Assembly (NCBI GenBank): GCA_016791475.1
Contig: JAEUWI010000002.1
Coordinates: 206,118 to 270,117, forward strand
DNA: 64,000 nt
Direction of reading: 5' to 3'
Source: Candidatus Hydrogenedentota bacterium
GTDB taxonomy: Bacteria > Hydrogenedentota > Hydrogenedentia > Hydrogenedentales > JAEUWI01
Shown here in pieces: positions 1-10,427 of the stretch (positions are counted from its first letter, which is position 1; each line of letters begins with the position of its first letter). The translations under genes and the position numbers were made by a program. The notes below the pieces were generated by a model. It was not told the origin of the DNA, did no database searches, and was given only the letters and a program-made list of their open reading frames with translations.

Positions 1-3000
1 GCGCCTGATATAGGGTGACGTAGATCGCCGCTTCGGTCGGTCCGTAGAGGTTGAGCAGTACGAGGCCGGGTGTAGCTTCCACGATGTCGCTCAGCAAGGC
101 CTCGGACAGGGGCTCCACGCCGACCAGCAGCCTGCGCCACGGCAGGGGCGCGCGCCGCTGGGTTTCCAGCAACGTGGGCAGCATGAACCCGGGGATGTAC
201 CCCGTGACAACCTCTCGTGCCCGGAGCCATTCGAGGCATGCCTCCGGATTGGCCCGCACGCGCTCGGGAATGATGTGCAGGGTGGCCCCCGCCAGAAGGC
301 TGGTCCACGATTCATAGACGGACACGTCGAAGCTGAAGGCGGTCCAGATGCTGCACGCGTCCCCCGGCCCGATGGGAAGTCGCGACTGCAAATCCTGGTA
401 GAGGTTGATCACGCCCTGGTGGGTGCAGCATACGCCCTTGGGCTCGCCGGTCGAACCGGAGGTGAAGATGACATAGGCCAGGTTCTCGCCGCTTGCCCCG
501 ATGCCGGGAGAGTCAGTCGCCAAATCCTCCAGCAGCCCCGGCCCATCCAGACACACGCATTCCGCCGCGACGTCGTTCAACTGGGGGGCGAGCTCGCTTT
601 CCGTCAGGAGCAGGCGGGGCGTCAGCACGGACAGAACCCGGCCGCGCCGCGCCGGGGGATCGAGCAGATCCAGCGGCACATAGGCGGCTCCGGCTTTGAG
701 GATGCCGATAATCGCCACCATCACCCGCACAGTCCGCCCCAGGAAGAAGGGCACGGGCTCTTCGGGCGCCACGCCCCGCGCCAGCAGGTAGTGGGCGAGC
801 TGATTGGCTCGGGCGTTGAGTTCACCATAGGTCAGGGAAGTCTCGTCGTCCGCCACCGCGACGCAATCGGGAAGCTCCGCCGCACGTGCCTCAAAGAGGC
901 GGTGCAGGGACAGTGTACGGTCCAGCGGGTAGGCCGTGTCCGTCCACGTCTCCAGCAGCAGCGTCCGCTCGGGGCCGTCCACGATCTGGAAGTCACCAAG
1001 CCGACCGCCTGGGTTCTCAAGAATGGACTTGAGCAGCGTCTCATAGCTGCGCAGCATCCGCGCCGCCGTTTCCGGCAGGAAAAGCGACGTGTTGTATTCA
1101 AGATTCAACAATAGTTCGCCATGCCGTGGCTGGACAGTAAGACTAAGGTCGAATTTTGCGCATCCATTGCTCAACTCCTCGCCAGAGATTTGCAGGTCGC
1201 AAAACGAAGCCTCGTAGCTTGGGGTGTTGTGCAAGACGAACATGACTTGAAAAATGGGAGCACGGCTCGGGTCCTGCTCTTCACGCACTTCCGCGACGAC
1301 TCTATCGAAGGGAAGGTCCTGATGCTCCAGCGCATCGAGTACAACAGTGTTGAGCCCTCCCAGGAGCTCGGTAAGCGTCGAGTAGTCAGCCAGCTGCGTC
1401 CGCAGCGCGACGGTGTTCACGAAAAAGCCGATCATCTCCTCCATTGCGGGATGATTACGCCCCGCGGATGCGCAACCGATGACAATCTCCTGTTGACCGG
1501 AATAGCGATGAAGCAGCAACTGCCACGCGGCGATCAGTACCGTGAAGGTCGTCGTATGGTGGTCGAGTGCCAATTGCTCCAGCTTGGTGGTGCCGGTATC
1601 GTCCACGCGACCGCGCGCAACCGCACCTTTCCAAGTCTGACGGGGCGGACGGGGAAAATCGGTGGGTATTTCCAGTACGGGTAAGGGGGCGGCGAGCTGT
1701 TGTTTCCAATACGAAAGTTGATGCTGCAGCGCACCGGATGTGTACTGGCTGCGCTGCCAATGGCTATAGTCCGCATACTGGTACTGCAGCGGCGCCAGAG
1801 GATGGGGAGCGTCAGAATCATATGATGTGTATGCATCTGCCAAATCTTTGAGCAGGACGCTGATGGACCACCCGTCGAACAGGGTATGATGAACAATGAG
1901 TCCAAGAAAACTATGCTTGGTTCGATGGGTGTAGTAGAAGAACTTTGCGAGGGGACCCTTTTCCAGATTCATCGGATTTCTGGCCGTCTTGCTCAGGTCT
2001 GCCCGAATCTGATTCGCAACGTCTTCATCTTCCGTTGTCGAGTTCAATTCCAAAACGTGAAAAGTCACATCGGACTCAGGCTTGACAAGCTGAAACAGCC
2101 CTTCTTCAGTTCTTTGAAAAGTGGTACGCAGAACTTCGTGCCTGGAAACGACCGCTTCCACGGACTTTCTCAGCTTTGGCAGGTCGACTGCCCCATTGAT
2201 TTCGAAGAGTATTGGTATTATATAAGCTGAATTCCCCGGATCGAGATGCTCGATGAACCACAGTCTTTCTTGTGCGAAAGAAGAGGGCAGGGGCAGCGAG
2301 CGGGCGGCCAGCGGAAACTCGGTCCCGACAACAGCCTTGTCATCATGACTAATCCTGCCCAGGGATTCGGCGATACCGACGAGCGACGGGGCTTCATAGA
2401 GATTGCGCAGTGATAATCGAACACCAAACGCTTCTTGAATCCGGAGGAGAAGTCGAGTCGCCAACAGGGAGTGCCCACCCAGCGCGAAAAAATTGTCGTC
2501 AGCTCCGACTACAGGAACCTGGAGCAACTCTTGCCAAAGCGAAGCGAGCTTGCGTTCGACCTCGCTGTCTGGCGCGACGTATTCCACATTCCCGCGTTCG
2601 AACACGGGCTCGGGCAGGGCACGATAGTCGGTCTTGCCATTGCCCGTGAGGGGCATGGTGTCGATACGGATAAATGCCGAAGGAACCATGTAGTCCGGGA
2701 GCGATCGGGTCATATGCTCGCGAAGGGAGGCTACAGGTAATGCCAAGGTCGAAACGTAGTAGGCCACGAGACGGAGGTCGCCCTGGTCTGTTGTGTGTGG
2801 AAGCGCGGCGGCTCCCTGAACACCTTCAAAAGTGACCAACGCGTTCTCTATTTCGCCCAATTCCACACGAAAGCCTCTGAGCTGAACCTGCCGGTCAATG
2901 CGCCCCAAATAGACCATGTCCCCGTCAAGACGTCGAACGAGGTCACCTGACTTGTATAGTATGGCCCCATTATCCTGGGGAAACGGACTTGAAATAAATC

Positions 3001-4132
3001 GCTCAGCGGTCAAGTCCGGGCGATTCATGTACCCTCTGGCGTTGCCAGCTCCGCCGACATAGAGCTCGCCTTCTTCCCCAATTTCGGCGATCAGTCCGTC
3101 GCGGGTTACGACGTGGCATGGCTGGTCCGGAATTGGCACACCAATGTAACTGGGTGTCCCAGGAACGGCCTCATGCTGACGCACTCGACGATATGTGACA
3201 TGGATGGTAGTTTCCGTGATCCCATACATGTTGATCATCTGTGGATTCTCATCGCCATGGCGCTCGAACCATGGCGCGAGGCTCTGATAGGAAAGGTTCT
3301 CTCCTCCAAAGATTACGTAGCGTAATTCCAGCGGCCTGGGCAATTCCTCGGGTTGGGCGAGAACGACGGCCTGAAGCTGTGCAAAAGCTGAGGGAGTCTG
3401 GTTCAACACAGTGACTCCCTCTTCAACAAGTAGACGGTGGAAATCGTCTGGAGAACGACTTAGCCAGTAGGGCACCACGACCAACCGTCCGCCATGGAGG
3501 AGCGCGCCCCAGATTTCCCAGACAGAGAAATCAAAGGCAAACGAGTGGAAGAGAGTCCAGGTGTCGCGCGCTGAAAAGTCAAACCACGCCGCCGTGGATG
3601 TGAACAGTCGCGTCACATTTCGATGCGCAATGGGAACACCCTTCGGTCTGCCCGTGGATCCGGATGTATAGATGACGTACGCGAGCTCATCGCACAGCGC
3701 CACCGGCTCGGGGTTCGTCTCCGGGTAGTCTTCCCAGGGTTGCCCCGTGTCGTCCAGCGCGATAAGGGTACTGCTATCGGTGAAGCGATGCCGCTGCGCC
3801 TCAAGGATGATGACCACCGGGCATTGCGCGTCTTCAACGATCATGCGCACGCGTTCTGGCGGATTCGAGGGATCCATGGGCACGTAGGCTGCGCCCGCCT
3901 TGTGTACGGCCAGGATAGCTGTGACCGTATCGAAGCTTCGCTCGAGGCAGAGGCCCACCAGGGTTTCCCGTCCCACACCCCGCGCTCTCAGCAGGTGGGC
4001 GAGTTGATTCGCACGCCGGTTCAGCGCGTCGTATGTGAGTGTCTCTCCTTCGAACGTAACCGCGGGGCGATCGGGCCCTTCCACCACCCGTTGCTCAAAG
4101 ATCTCGTGTAGACACAGCATCCCTTCACGCAT
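1..4132 (-). CDS. Non-ribosomal peptide synthetase, A-T-C-A (3' end beyond window)
   Basis: The frame is open from 4132 to the window edge, so only the first 1377 or so residues are seen. Order: adenylation domain 1 (TSGSTGRPKG near residue 159), carrier domain (LGGHSLL near 554), condensation domain (HHTLFDGW near 751), adenylation domain 2 (TSGSTGEPKG near 1229). The ATG at 4132 follows a GGGAG-rich stretch; a second ATG at 4120 is possible. The pocket residues of adenylation domain 1, aligned by eye to GrsA, read D-F-W-N-I-G-M-I-H, one step from the published threonine code DFWNIGMVH. Domain spacing is colinear with the NRPS gene 90 bp upstream (4223-10141), so the two look like tandem duplicates. 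No condensation domain precedes the first adenylation domain, as in initiation modules. Termination cannot be seen. Confidence 0.93.
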   Translation of the reverse strand, partial: MREGMLCLHEIFEQRVVEGPDRPAVTFEGETLTYDALNRRANQLAHLLRARGVGRETLVGLCLERSFDTVTAILAVHKAGAAYVPMDPSNPPERVRMIVEDAQCPVVIILEAQRHRFTDSSTLIALDDTGQPWEDYPETNPEPVALCDELAYVIYTSGSTGRPKGVPIAHRNVTRLFTSTAAWFDFSARDTWTLFHSFAFDFSVWEIWGALLHGGRLVVVPYWLSRSPDDFHRLLVEEGVTVLNQTPSAFAQLQAVVLAQPEELPRPLELRYVIFGGENLSYQSLAPWFERHGDENPQMINMYGITETTIHVTYRRVRQHEAVPGTPSYIGVPIPDQPCHVVTRDGLIAEIGEEGELYVGGAGNARGYMNRPDLTAERFISSPFPQDNGAILYKSGDLVRRLDGDMVYLGRIDRQVQLRGFRVELGEIENALVTFEGVQGAAALPHTTDQGDLRLVAYYVSTLALPVASLREHMTRSLPDYMVPSAFIRIDTMPLTGNGKTDYRALPEPVFERGNVEYVAPDSEVERKLASLWQELLQVPVVGADDNFFALGGHSLLATRLLLRIQEAFGVRLSLRNLYEAPSLVGIAESLGRISHDDKAVVGTEFPLAARSLPLPSSFAQERLWFIEHLDPGNSAYIIPILFEINGAVDLPKLRKSVEAVVSRHEVLRTTFQRTEEGLFQLVKPESDVTFHVLELNSTTEDEDVANQIRADLSKTARNPMNLEKGPLAKFFYYTHRTKHSFLGLIVHHTLFDGWSISVLLKDLADAYTSYDSDAPHPLAPLQYQYADYSHWQRSQYTSGALQHQLSYWKQQLAAPLPVLEIPTDFPRPPRQTWKGAVARGRVDDTGTTKLEQLALDHHTTTFTVLIAAWQLLLHRYSGQQEIVIGCASAGRNHPAMEEMIGFFVNTVALRTQLADYSTLTELLGGLNTVVLDALEHQDLPFDRVVAEVREEQDPSRAPIFQVMFVLHNTPSYEASFCDLQISGEELSNGCAKFDLSLTVQPRHGELLLNLEYNTSLFLPETAARMLRSYETLLKSILENPGGRLGDFQIVDGPERTLLLETWTDTAYPLDRTLSLHRLFEARAAELPDCVAVADDETSLTYGELNARANQLAHYLLARGVAPEEPVPFFLGRTVRVMVAIIGILKAGAAYVPLDLLDPPARRGRVLSVLTPRLLLTESELAPQLNDVAAECVCLDGPGLLEDLATDSPGIGASGENLAYVIFTSGSTGEPKGVCCTHQGVINLYQDLQSRLPIGPGDACSIWTAFSFDVSVYESWTSLLAGATLHIIPERVRANPEACLEWLRAREVVTGYIPGFMLPTLLETQRRAPLPWRRLLVGVEPLSEALLSDIVEATPGLVLLNLYGPTEAAIYVTLYQA

Positions 4133-4222
4133 GCTCTCCCGCTCCCAATACTTGATACAGATCTATGACACCCTGGCGGCCCCGTAATCTCCCGCGCTGC
4201 TCCCAGGATTGCCTTCATTTAT

Positions 4223-7200
4223 TCAGATGGTCTTGGATTCCAATTCATCGATGACGCGTTGCAGCGCCCTGCCCAGCCCGACCGCGTAAGGATGGCGAAT
4301 GATTACCATGTGATTTCCCGGCACTTCCACCACGCGTACACCCTTGCGGGCGTAGCGGCTCCAGCCGTAGGTCGGGTCCCTGCGCTCGGATCGCCACGGG
4401 TTGTGCTCCGCGCGAAACAGGGTGATCTGCCCCTCAATGGGCTCCATCACATATTCCGCCACGGCGTTCTGGCTTGAGGCCATGCTTCGCGCGCTGTAAC
4501 GCACCAACTGGTCTTCCACCATTTTCAGGCGGCGCTCCGCAATGCTCGGCGAGGCAAGTCCCGCCTGGATCAGGTAATACTGCACGGAGGTGTCGAAATG
4601 TATCCAGCGAAGATAGTCGCGCAGTTGCACCCGGTTTGCATGGGGAGGCTTCGCGCCGAAGGCGCGTCGGGCCAGTAGCGCCATGCCGTCCCGGGCGTAC
4701 CCAACGTGCATTTTCCAGGTGAAGGCCAGGGTGCGAAGTCGTGCCCGGACGCGCTGCACAAAGTGCCGCAAGTACTCCAGCGTCATGGCCCGTCGCACAT
4801 GGTGGTGGTCGGGCGTGGCGCTGTCCAGCATGGCGATGAGGGGCACATCGTCGCCGCTTTCCAGAAGCTGGCGGGCCATCTCGTAGGCCACGATACCCCC
4901 GAAGGAATAACCGCCGATGTAGTAGGGTCCCTCGGGGCGCACCCTTTTCATTTCCTGGATACAGCGCGATGCCAGATACTCGATCCTGGCGGGCCCTTCG
5001 TCGTCAAAATCTAGATTGGGGAATCCGTAAAAGGGTTGTGAATCCGCGAGGGCGCCGGCAAAGGTTTCATAGGATCCGCCCACATCACCGGCTCCCTTGA
5101 GGCAAAAGAAGGGCGTGCGCGTGCCCGATTTGATCTCCAGGAGCTCGTTCCCCCGCCGGGAAGGCGCTTTTGCCCCCTGGGCAACACGCACCGCCAGCGC
5201 GGCGACGGTGGGGCTGTCAAAAAAGTCCGCCAGAGTTAATTCGGAAGAGAAGTACTCATTGATACGGCCGATAACCTGAATGGCGAGGAGCGAATGGCCG
5301 CCCACGGCGAAGAAGTTTACGTGCCGGCCCGAGCAATCGCTTTGCAAGCAGGCCCGCCAGATGGCCAGGATGGCGGTCTCCGTATCGTCGAGCTCGTCGT
5401 TCGATTCGTCGTCCACGCGCGGCGCGGGTGGCGCCGGAAGCGCCCGGCGGTCCAATTTTCCCTGGACCGTGCGCGGGAAGGCGGCGAGGCGGATGTACTG
5501 GGCGGGGCGCATGTGGGCCGGCAACTGATCCTTGAGAAAAAAGTCGAGTTCCGAATCGGAGGGCGCGGTCTCCACTCCGATTGCGAGATAGGCCACGAGG
5601 CGTTGTTCCTCCGGTGAATCGTCGGGGACCAGCACCACGGCATCCCGAACCGCGGGATGGGTGCGAAGCAGGCTTTCGATCTCGCCCGGATCGATCCGGA
5701 GGCCGCGCAGCTTGATGTATCGCCCCATCCTGCGCACGAAAACGAGCTGGAGGTCCTCCCGGAGATAAACCTGATCACCGGTGCGATAGAGCCTGTCCGC
5801 GCGGCTATCGCCGAAGGGACTGGAAACGAATTGCGCCTCTGTCAGCTCGGGGTCGCGATAGTAGCCCCGTGCGAGGCCGGCTCCGCCGGCGTAGAGCTCG
5901 CCGGGAACGCCGATGGGCACCGGGTTCATGGCGGGGTCCAGCACATAAAGGTGGGTGTTCCGTATGGCCGTGCCGATGGGCGTGTTGCCCTGCGGCCGTG
6001 GCGCGCCCTGCAGCACGGGGTACAGGGTGACGTATACGGTGGCTTCGGTGGGGCCATAGGCGTTGACCATCATGAGGCCGGGCGTCGCATCGACAATGGC
6101 ACCCAGCATCGATTCAGGCAGCGGTTCCACGCCCACCATCAGGCGACGCAGGGGAATGGGATCCCGCATTTGCCGGTCCCGCAGCGCGGGCAGCATGTAA
6201 CCCGGAAGGTACGCCGATGCGATCGCATGCTCTTTCATCCAGGCGAGGCATTGATCGCCGTCAAGGCGAACGCGCTCCGGAATGATGTGGAGGGCCGCGC
6301 CGCCGAGAAGTCCCGTCCAGATCTCATAGACCGTCGCGTCAAAACTGAAGGCGGCCCAGATCGAGCAGGCTTCGCCGGGTCCCACAGGCTGGCGGTCGTG
6401 GAGATCTTCGAATAAATTCAGGACGCCGCCGTGGTTGCAGCACACGCCTTTCGGCTCACCCGTGGAGCCGGAGGTAAAGATGATATAGGCCGCGTCGCTT
6501 CCCGCATGGGTCAGTCCGGGCGCGCCGACATCAAGAGACTCCAGTAGTTCCGCATCGTCCAGGCAAACGATTTCGACGCCCGCCGAAGCCAGACCGGCGC
6601 CCATGGACCGTTCTGAGAGTATCAGCCGGGGATTGAGCGCGCCCAGTATGCGATTGCGCCTTCCCGCGGGGTCCTGAAGATCCAGCGGGACGTAGGCCGC
6701 GCCCGCCTTGAGGATCCCGAGTACGGCCACAATTGTGTGTATGCTCCGGGAGAGAAAAAATGGAACCGGCTCGTCGCGGGCGACACCCCGGTCGAGGAGC
6801 AGCCGGGCGAGCTGGTTGGCCCGTACTTCCAGCGCGCCGTAGGAGAGTGATGTGGTGTCATCGGTGACCGCGAGCGCTTCGGGGTGACGGTGTACGATCG
6901 ATTCAAAAGCGCTGACAAGTGAGGCTGAGGGGTCCAGGTCCACGTGTGGCCCCACAAGCCCAAGGACCTGGGCCGTTTCGTCGGGGCTCAAGAGTTGAAG
7001 ACGGGCCACCGCGGTCTCGGGGGCGTCAAGCAGCGCGCCAAGGAGCGTTGCATAATTGTCCAGGATTCGATTGGCGGTGGATTCACGGAAGAGCGCGGTG
7101 CAGTATTCGAGGTTCAAGACGAGCTCACCATCTCTGGGCTGGACAGACAAGGTCAAGTCGAACTTCGCCCCTTCATTGCTCAGTTCTTCTCCGGTCATGC

Positions 7201-10141
7201 GCAGACCGGAAAATTCCACCTCGTAGCGCGGCGTATTGTGGAGAACGAACATGACCTGAAAGATCGGGGAGCGGCCGGGATCCCGTTCATGTTGCACTTC
7301 GGCCACGATTTGCTCGAAGGGCACCGCCTGGTTTTCCTGGGCGGCGACCACCGCGGTCTCGACCACGTCAAGATAGTCTACAAAACGTTGGGCGGGGTCG
7401 ATTGGGGTGCGGATGACCACGGTGTTTACGAAGAAGCCAATCAGCGCTTCCAGTTCCTGCTGGTTTCGGCCGGCGATGGCCGTGCCGACCACGATATCCT
7501 CCTGACCCGAATAGCGGTAAAGGAGTACATTCCAGGCGGCCGCGAGTACCGAGAAGAGCGTCTTGCCGTGACGGCGAGAAAACCGGGCCAGCGCCTCCGA
7601 CGGCGCCGCCCCCAGTGTGCGACGGGCCACCCTGCCGTGCCAGGCTTGACGCGGTGGACGCGTGAAATCCGTGGGAAACTCCAGCACCGGAAGGGGCCCC
7701 GCCAAGTGCGCCTTCCAGTAGTCCAGTTGGCGCGTGTAGTCGGCTGTTCCCACGCTTTCCCGCTGCCACGCGCTGTAGTCCGCATACTGGATGGACGGTA
7801 CCGACGGGGGGGCTTCGCCGTCAAGCGCGTAGCTGGCCGCCAGATCGTTTAAGAGCACGCTGATGGACCATCCGTCAAAGATCGCGTGGTGTATGACGAG
7901 GCCTAGACAGCCGTGACCCTCCCGGTGGGGGAAATAAACAAACCGCAGAAGCGGGCCGTTCTCCAGGGAAAAGTGCGTGGTGGATTCCGCGCTCAACCGG
8001 TCCCGGACCTGGGCCAGAAATACTCCGTCGTCGCCGGCCTCCCCAATATCCACGGTCGAGAAAGGGAGTTCCAGTTTCGATAGAATCTTCTGGCAGGGCA
8101 CCGGCCCCACAGCCGGAAAGACGGTCCGCAGAATCTCGTGTCGGTCCACTACCAAACCGATGGCCTGGTGTAGACGCGCCGCGTCCACGCGTCCATGGAT
8201 CTCAAACAAGATCGGTATATTGTAGGTGGTATTTCCCGGGTCGAGTTGCTCGATGATCCACAGGCGTTCCTGCGCGAAGGACAGGGGAAGGGGCGCGCCC
8301 CGGTCGGCGGGGGCGATGGGGGGCGCGGCATCGGTCGTACCCGCGCCGAGCTTCTCCGCGATCAACGCGGCGTGGGCTCCAATGGTGGGCGATTCCATCG
8401 CCGCACGCAGCGAAATTTCCACGCCGAATTGCTTCCGTATCCGTACCAGGAGTTGTGTAAAGAGCAGGGAGTGACCGCCCAGGTGGATGAAATTGTCCCT
8501 CGTGCCCACCCGCGGCACGCCGAGCAATTCACGCCACAGGGTGGCGAGGCGCCCTTCATTGTCATTCGCCGGGGCGACATATTCCGCATCCGACTGGATG
8601 AAGTCGGCCGGCGCGGGCAGGGCATCGTTCTCGATCTTGCCGTTGTTGTTCAATGGGAAGGCGTCGAGGTGCACGAAGGCCGAGGGGACCATATAGGGCG
8701 GAAGGGTCCGCAAGAGGTGATCCCGGAGCGTGCTCAAGGCGACGGATTCCCGAGCCAGATAGTAGGCCACCAGGCGCGGATCGCCGGGGATGTCCTCGCG
8801 TAGGCGCACAATCGCGCTGCGGATGCCGGGAGCCTCGCTGAGTTCAGCCTCGATCTCGCCGAGTTCCACGCGGAAACCCCGCAATTGCACCTGATTGTCG
8901 TTGCGCCCAATGAATTCGAGATCGTTTTCAAACAGGCGGACCAGATCGCCCGACTTGTAGAGCGTTGGGGGGTAGGCCGAAGTATCAAAGGGGTCGGGAA
9001 GGAAACGCTCCGCCGTCAGGTCGGGACGATTCAGATAGCCCAGACATACCCCCGGGCCGCCAATATAGAGCTCGCCCACTTCGCCTACTGCGACAGGTCG
9101 CCGATCTTCGTCGAGGATACGGAGGTACAGGTCCTTGATCGCCAATCCGATGAAGCTGGGCGTGCCGGGGGCGGCATCGGCTTTGGTTAAGAAGCGATAC
9201 GTCACGAAGACGGTCGTCTCCGTAATCCCATAAACATGGACTATCCGAGGCTGTTCATCCCCGTGACGTTCGAACCAGGGCGCCAGGCTGGAGAGGGACA
9301 TGTATTCCCCGCCCACCAGCACATAACGTAGCGCCAGACGGCGGGACTGTTCCAGCGGAAGGGTCTCATCGTGGTGCTGGATCTGCTTGAAGGCGGAAGG
9401 CGTCTGGTTGAGCACCGTGACCCCTTCGTCCACCAGCAACTGATAGAATTCGTCCGGGCTGCGGCTGAGCAGATAGGGGACCATGACAATACGCCCGCCG
9501 AAGAAGAGGGCCCCCCACATTTCCGAGACCGAGAAATCGAAGGCATAGGAATGGAAAAAAGTCCAGACGTCGTCGGAGCGAAATCCGAAATCCGGTTGCA
9601 TCGCGTCAAACAGGCGGTACACATTCCAGTGGGTTACGAGCGCGCCCTTGGGCTTGCCCGTGGAGCCGGAGGTATAAATGACATAAGCCAGATCGGAAGG
9701 GGAGACCGCCACGTCGAGATCGTCCGGCGATTCCCGTTCCCAGGGGCGCTCCGCGCCATCCAGCACCACCACCGCCGCCTCGCCATCCGAAAAACGGTCC
9801 CGATGTTCGGCGTGGGCCACCACGATGGGGCACTGGGCATCTTCGACGATCATGCGCACCCGTTCCGCGGGATAAACCGGGTCCATGGGTACATAAGCGG
9901 CGCCGGTTTTGAGCACGGCGAGAATCGCGATGACCGGATCAAAGTTGCGATCAAGGCACAGGCCCACCCGCTGGCCCGGTTTCGCCCCGCATTGGCGCAG
10001 ATGGCGGGCGAGCTGGTTCGCGCGGGCGTTCAATTCGCCGTACGAAAGCGTATCCCCCGCGAAAGTCAACGCGGGCGCCCCGGGGGACGCCGCGACTTGT
10101 GCTTCAAACCGCACGTGAAGGCAATTATTCTCACGAATCAT
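4223..10141 (-). CDS. Non-ribosomal peptide synthetase, A-T-C-A-T-TE
   Basis: A bimodular synthetase of about 1972 residues that should make and release a dipeptide or an oligomer of it. Visible in order: adenylation domain 1 (YTSGSTGKPKG near residue 159; pocket by eye D-F-S-N-L-G-V-V-F, no confident substrate), carrier (LGGHSLL near 555), condensation domain (HHAIFDGW near 754), adenylation domain 2 (FTSGSTGEPKG near 1226; pocket about D-A-Y-Y-M-G-A-V-Y, unassigned), carrier (VGGHSLL near 1614) and a type I thioesterase (GYSFGG near 1745). The frame is open to a TTG at 10165, but the ATG at 10141 gives an N-terminus like that of the next NRPS. No clear ribosome site lies before either. A thioesterase ends this gene although a second NRPS follows, so the two proteins may release separate products. 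Confidence 0.94.
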   Translation of the reverse strand: MIRENNCLHVRFEAQVAASPGAPALTFAGDTLSYGELNARANQLARHLRQCGAKPGQRVGLCLDRNFDPVIAILAVLKTGAAYVPMDPVYPAERVRMIVEDAQCPIVVAHAEHRDRFSDGEAAVVVLDGAERPWERESPDDLDVAVSPSDLAYVIYTSGSTGKPKGALVTHWNVYRLFDAMQPDFGFRSDDVWTFFHSYAFDFSVSEMWGALFFGGRIVMVPYLLSRSPDEFYQLLVDEGVTVLNQTPSAFKQIQHHDETLPLEQSRRLALRYVLVGGEYMSLSSLAPWFERHGDEQPRIVHVYGITETTVFVTYRFLTKADAAPGTPSFIGLAIKDLYLRILDEDRRPVAVGEVGELYIGGPGVCLGYLNRPDLTAERFLPDPFDTSAYPPTLYKSGDLVRLFENDLEFIGRNDNQVQLRGFRVELGEIEAELSEAPGIRSAIVRLREDIPGDPRLVAYYLARESVALSTLRDHLLRTLPPYMVPSAFVHLDAFPLNNNGKIENDALPAPADFIQSDAEYVAPANDNEGRLATLWRELLGVPRVGTRDNFIHLGGHSLLFTQLLVRIRKQFGVEISLRAAMESPTIGAHAALIAEKLGAGTTDAAPPIAPADRGAPLPLSFAQERLWIIEQLDPGNTTYNIPILFEIHGRVDAARLHQAIGLVVDRHEILRTVFPAVGPVPCQKILSKLELPFSTVDIGEAGDDGVFLAQVRDRLSAESTTHFSLENGPLLRFVYFPHREGHGCLGLVIHHAIFDGWSISVLLNDLAASYALDGEAPPSVPSIQYADYSAWQRESVGTADYTRQLDYWKAHLAGPLPVLEFPTDFTRPPRQAWHGRVARRTLGAAPSEALARFSRRHGKTLFSVLAAAWNVLLYRYSGQEDIVVGTAIAGRNQQELEALIGFFVNTVVIRTPIDPAQRFVDYLDVVETAVVAAQENQAVPFEQIVAEVQHERDPGRSPIFQVMFVLHNTPRYEVEFSGLRMTGEELSNEGAKFDLTLSVQPRDGELVLNLEYCTALFRESTANRILDNYATLLGALLDAPETAVARLQLLSPDETAQVLGLVGPHVDLDPSASLVSAFESIVHRHPEALAVTDDTTSLSYGALEVRANQLARLLLDRGVARDEPVPFFLSRSIHTIVAVLGILKAGAAYVPLDLQDPAGRRNRILGALNPRLILSERSMGAGLASAGVEIVCLDDAELLESLDVGAPGLTHAGSDAAYIIFTSGSTGEPKGVCCNHGGVLNLFEDLHDRQPVGPGEACSIWAAFSFDATVYEIWTGLLGGAALHIIPERVRLDGDQCLAWMKEHAIASAYLPGYMLPALRDRQMRDPIPLRRLMVGVEPLPESMLGAIVDATPGLMMVNAYGPTEATVYVTLYPVLQGAPRPQGNTPIGTAIRNTHLYVLDPAMNPVPIGVPGELYAGGAGLARGYYRDPELTEAQFVSSPFGDSRADRLYRTGDQVYLREDLQLVFVRRMGRYIKLRGLRIDPGEIESLLRTHPAVRDAVVLVPDDSPEEQRLVAYLAIGVETAPSDSELDFFLKDQLPAHMRPAQYIRLAAFPRTVQGKLDRRALPAPPAPRVDDESNDELDDTETAILAIWRACLQSDCSGRHVNFFAVGGHSLLAIQVIGRINEYFSSELTLADFFDSPTVAALAVRVAQGAKAPSRRGNELLEIKSGTRTPFFCLKGAGDVGGSYETFAGALADSQPFYGFPNLDFDDEGPARIEYLASRCIQEMKRVRPEGPYYIGGYSFGGIVAYEMARQLLESGDDVPLIAMLDSATPDHHHVRRAMTLEYLRHFVQRVRARLRTLAFTWKMHVGYARDGMALLARRAFGAKPPHANRVQLRDYLRWIHFDTSVQYYLIQAGLASPSIAERRLKMVEDQLVRYSARSMASSQNAVAEYVMEPIEGQITLFRAEHNPWRSERRDPTYGWSRYARKGVRVVEVPGNHMVIIRHPYAVGLGRALQRVIDELESKTI

Positions 10142-10216
10142 AGATCGGGTTTCAGATTCTCTCAAGCCGAGGCAGTCTCTCAGCGCCTCATGCCCCCGGT
10201 TACTTCCTGCATATAG

Positions 10217-10222
10217 ATAATA
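10217..10222 (-). promoter_or_regulatory. Possible extended -10 for the NRPS genes
   Basis: On the minus strand TGATATTAT gives TATTAT preceded by TGn, about 75 bp before the NRPS start. No good -35 is visible. The rest of 10142-10427 shows no gene. Confidence 0.3.
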
Positions 10223-10427
10223 TCAGGCCCGTAAGGGTTGCCGCCACTACCACGTGAAACCCGTTGCGCGAAACGGTGGACACACGGCACCGGCGCGGGA
10301 TCTTCGGCCCATTTGACACGATTTTGCCCGCGACAACGTGCCGCGAACCTACCGGCGAGTCTAATGCAACCCAAACAATGGAGCTGAGCGGGAAGGAGAG
10401 GCCATGTGCTCGGGGCGGGGAAAGGCG

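Noticed and set aside
275..1684. Plus-strand frames in the first 1.7 kb
   Set aside because: They are antisense to the partial NRPS gene, which is the frame with conserved adenylation and condensation motifs.
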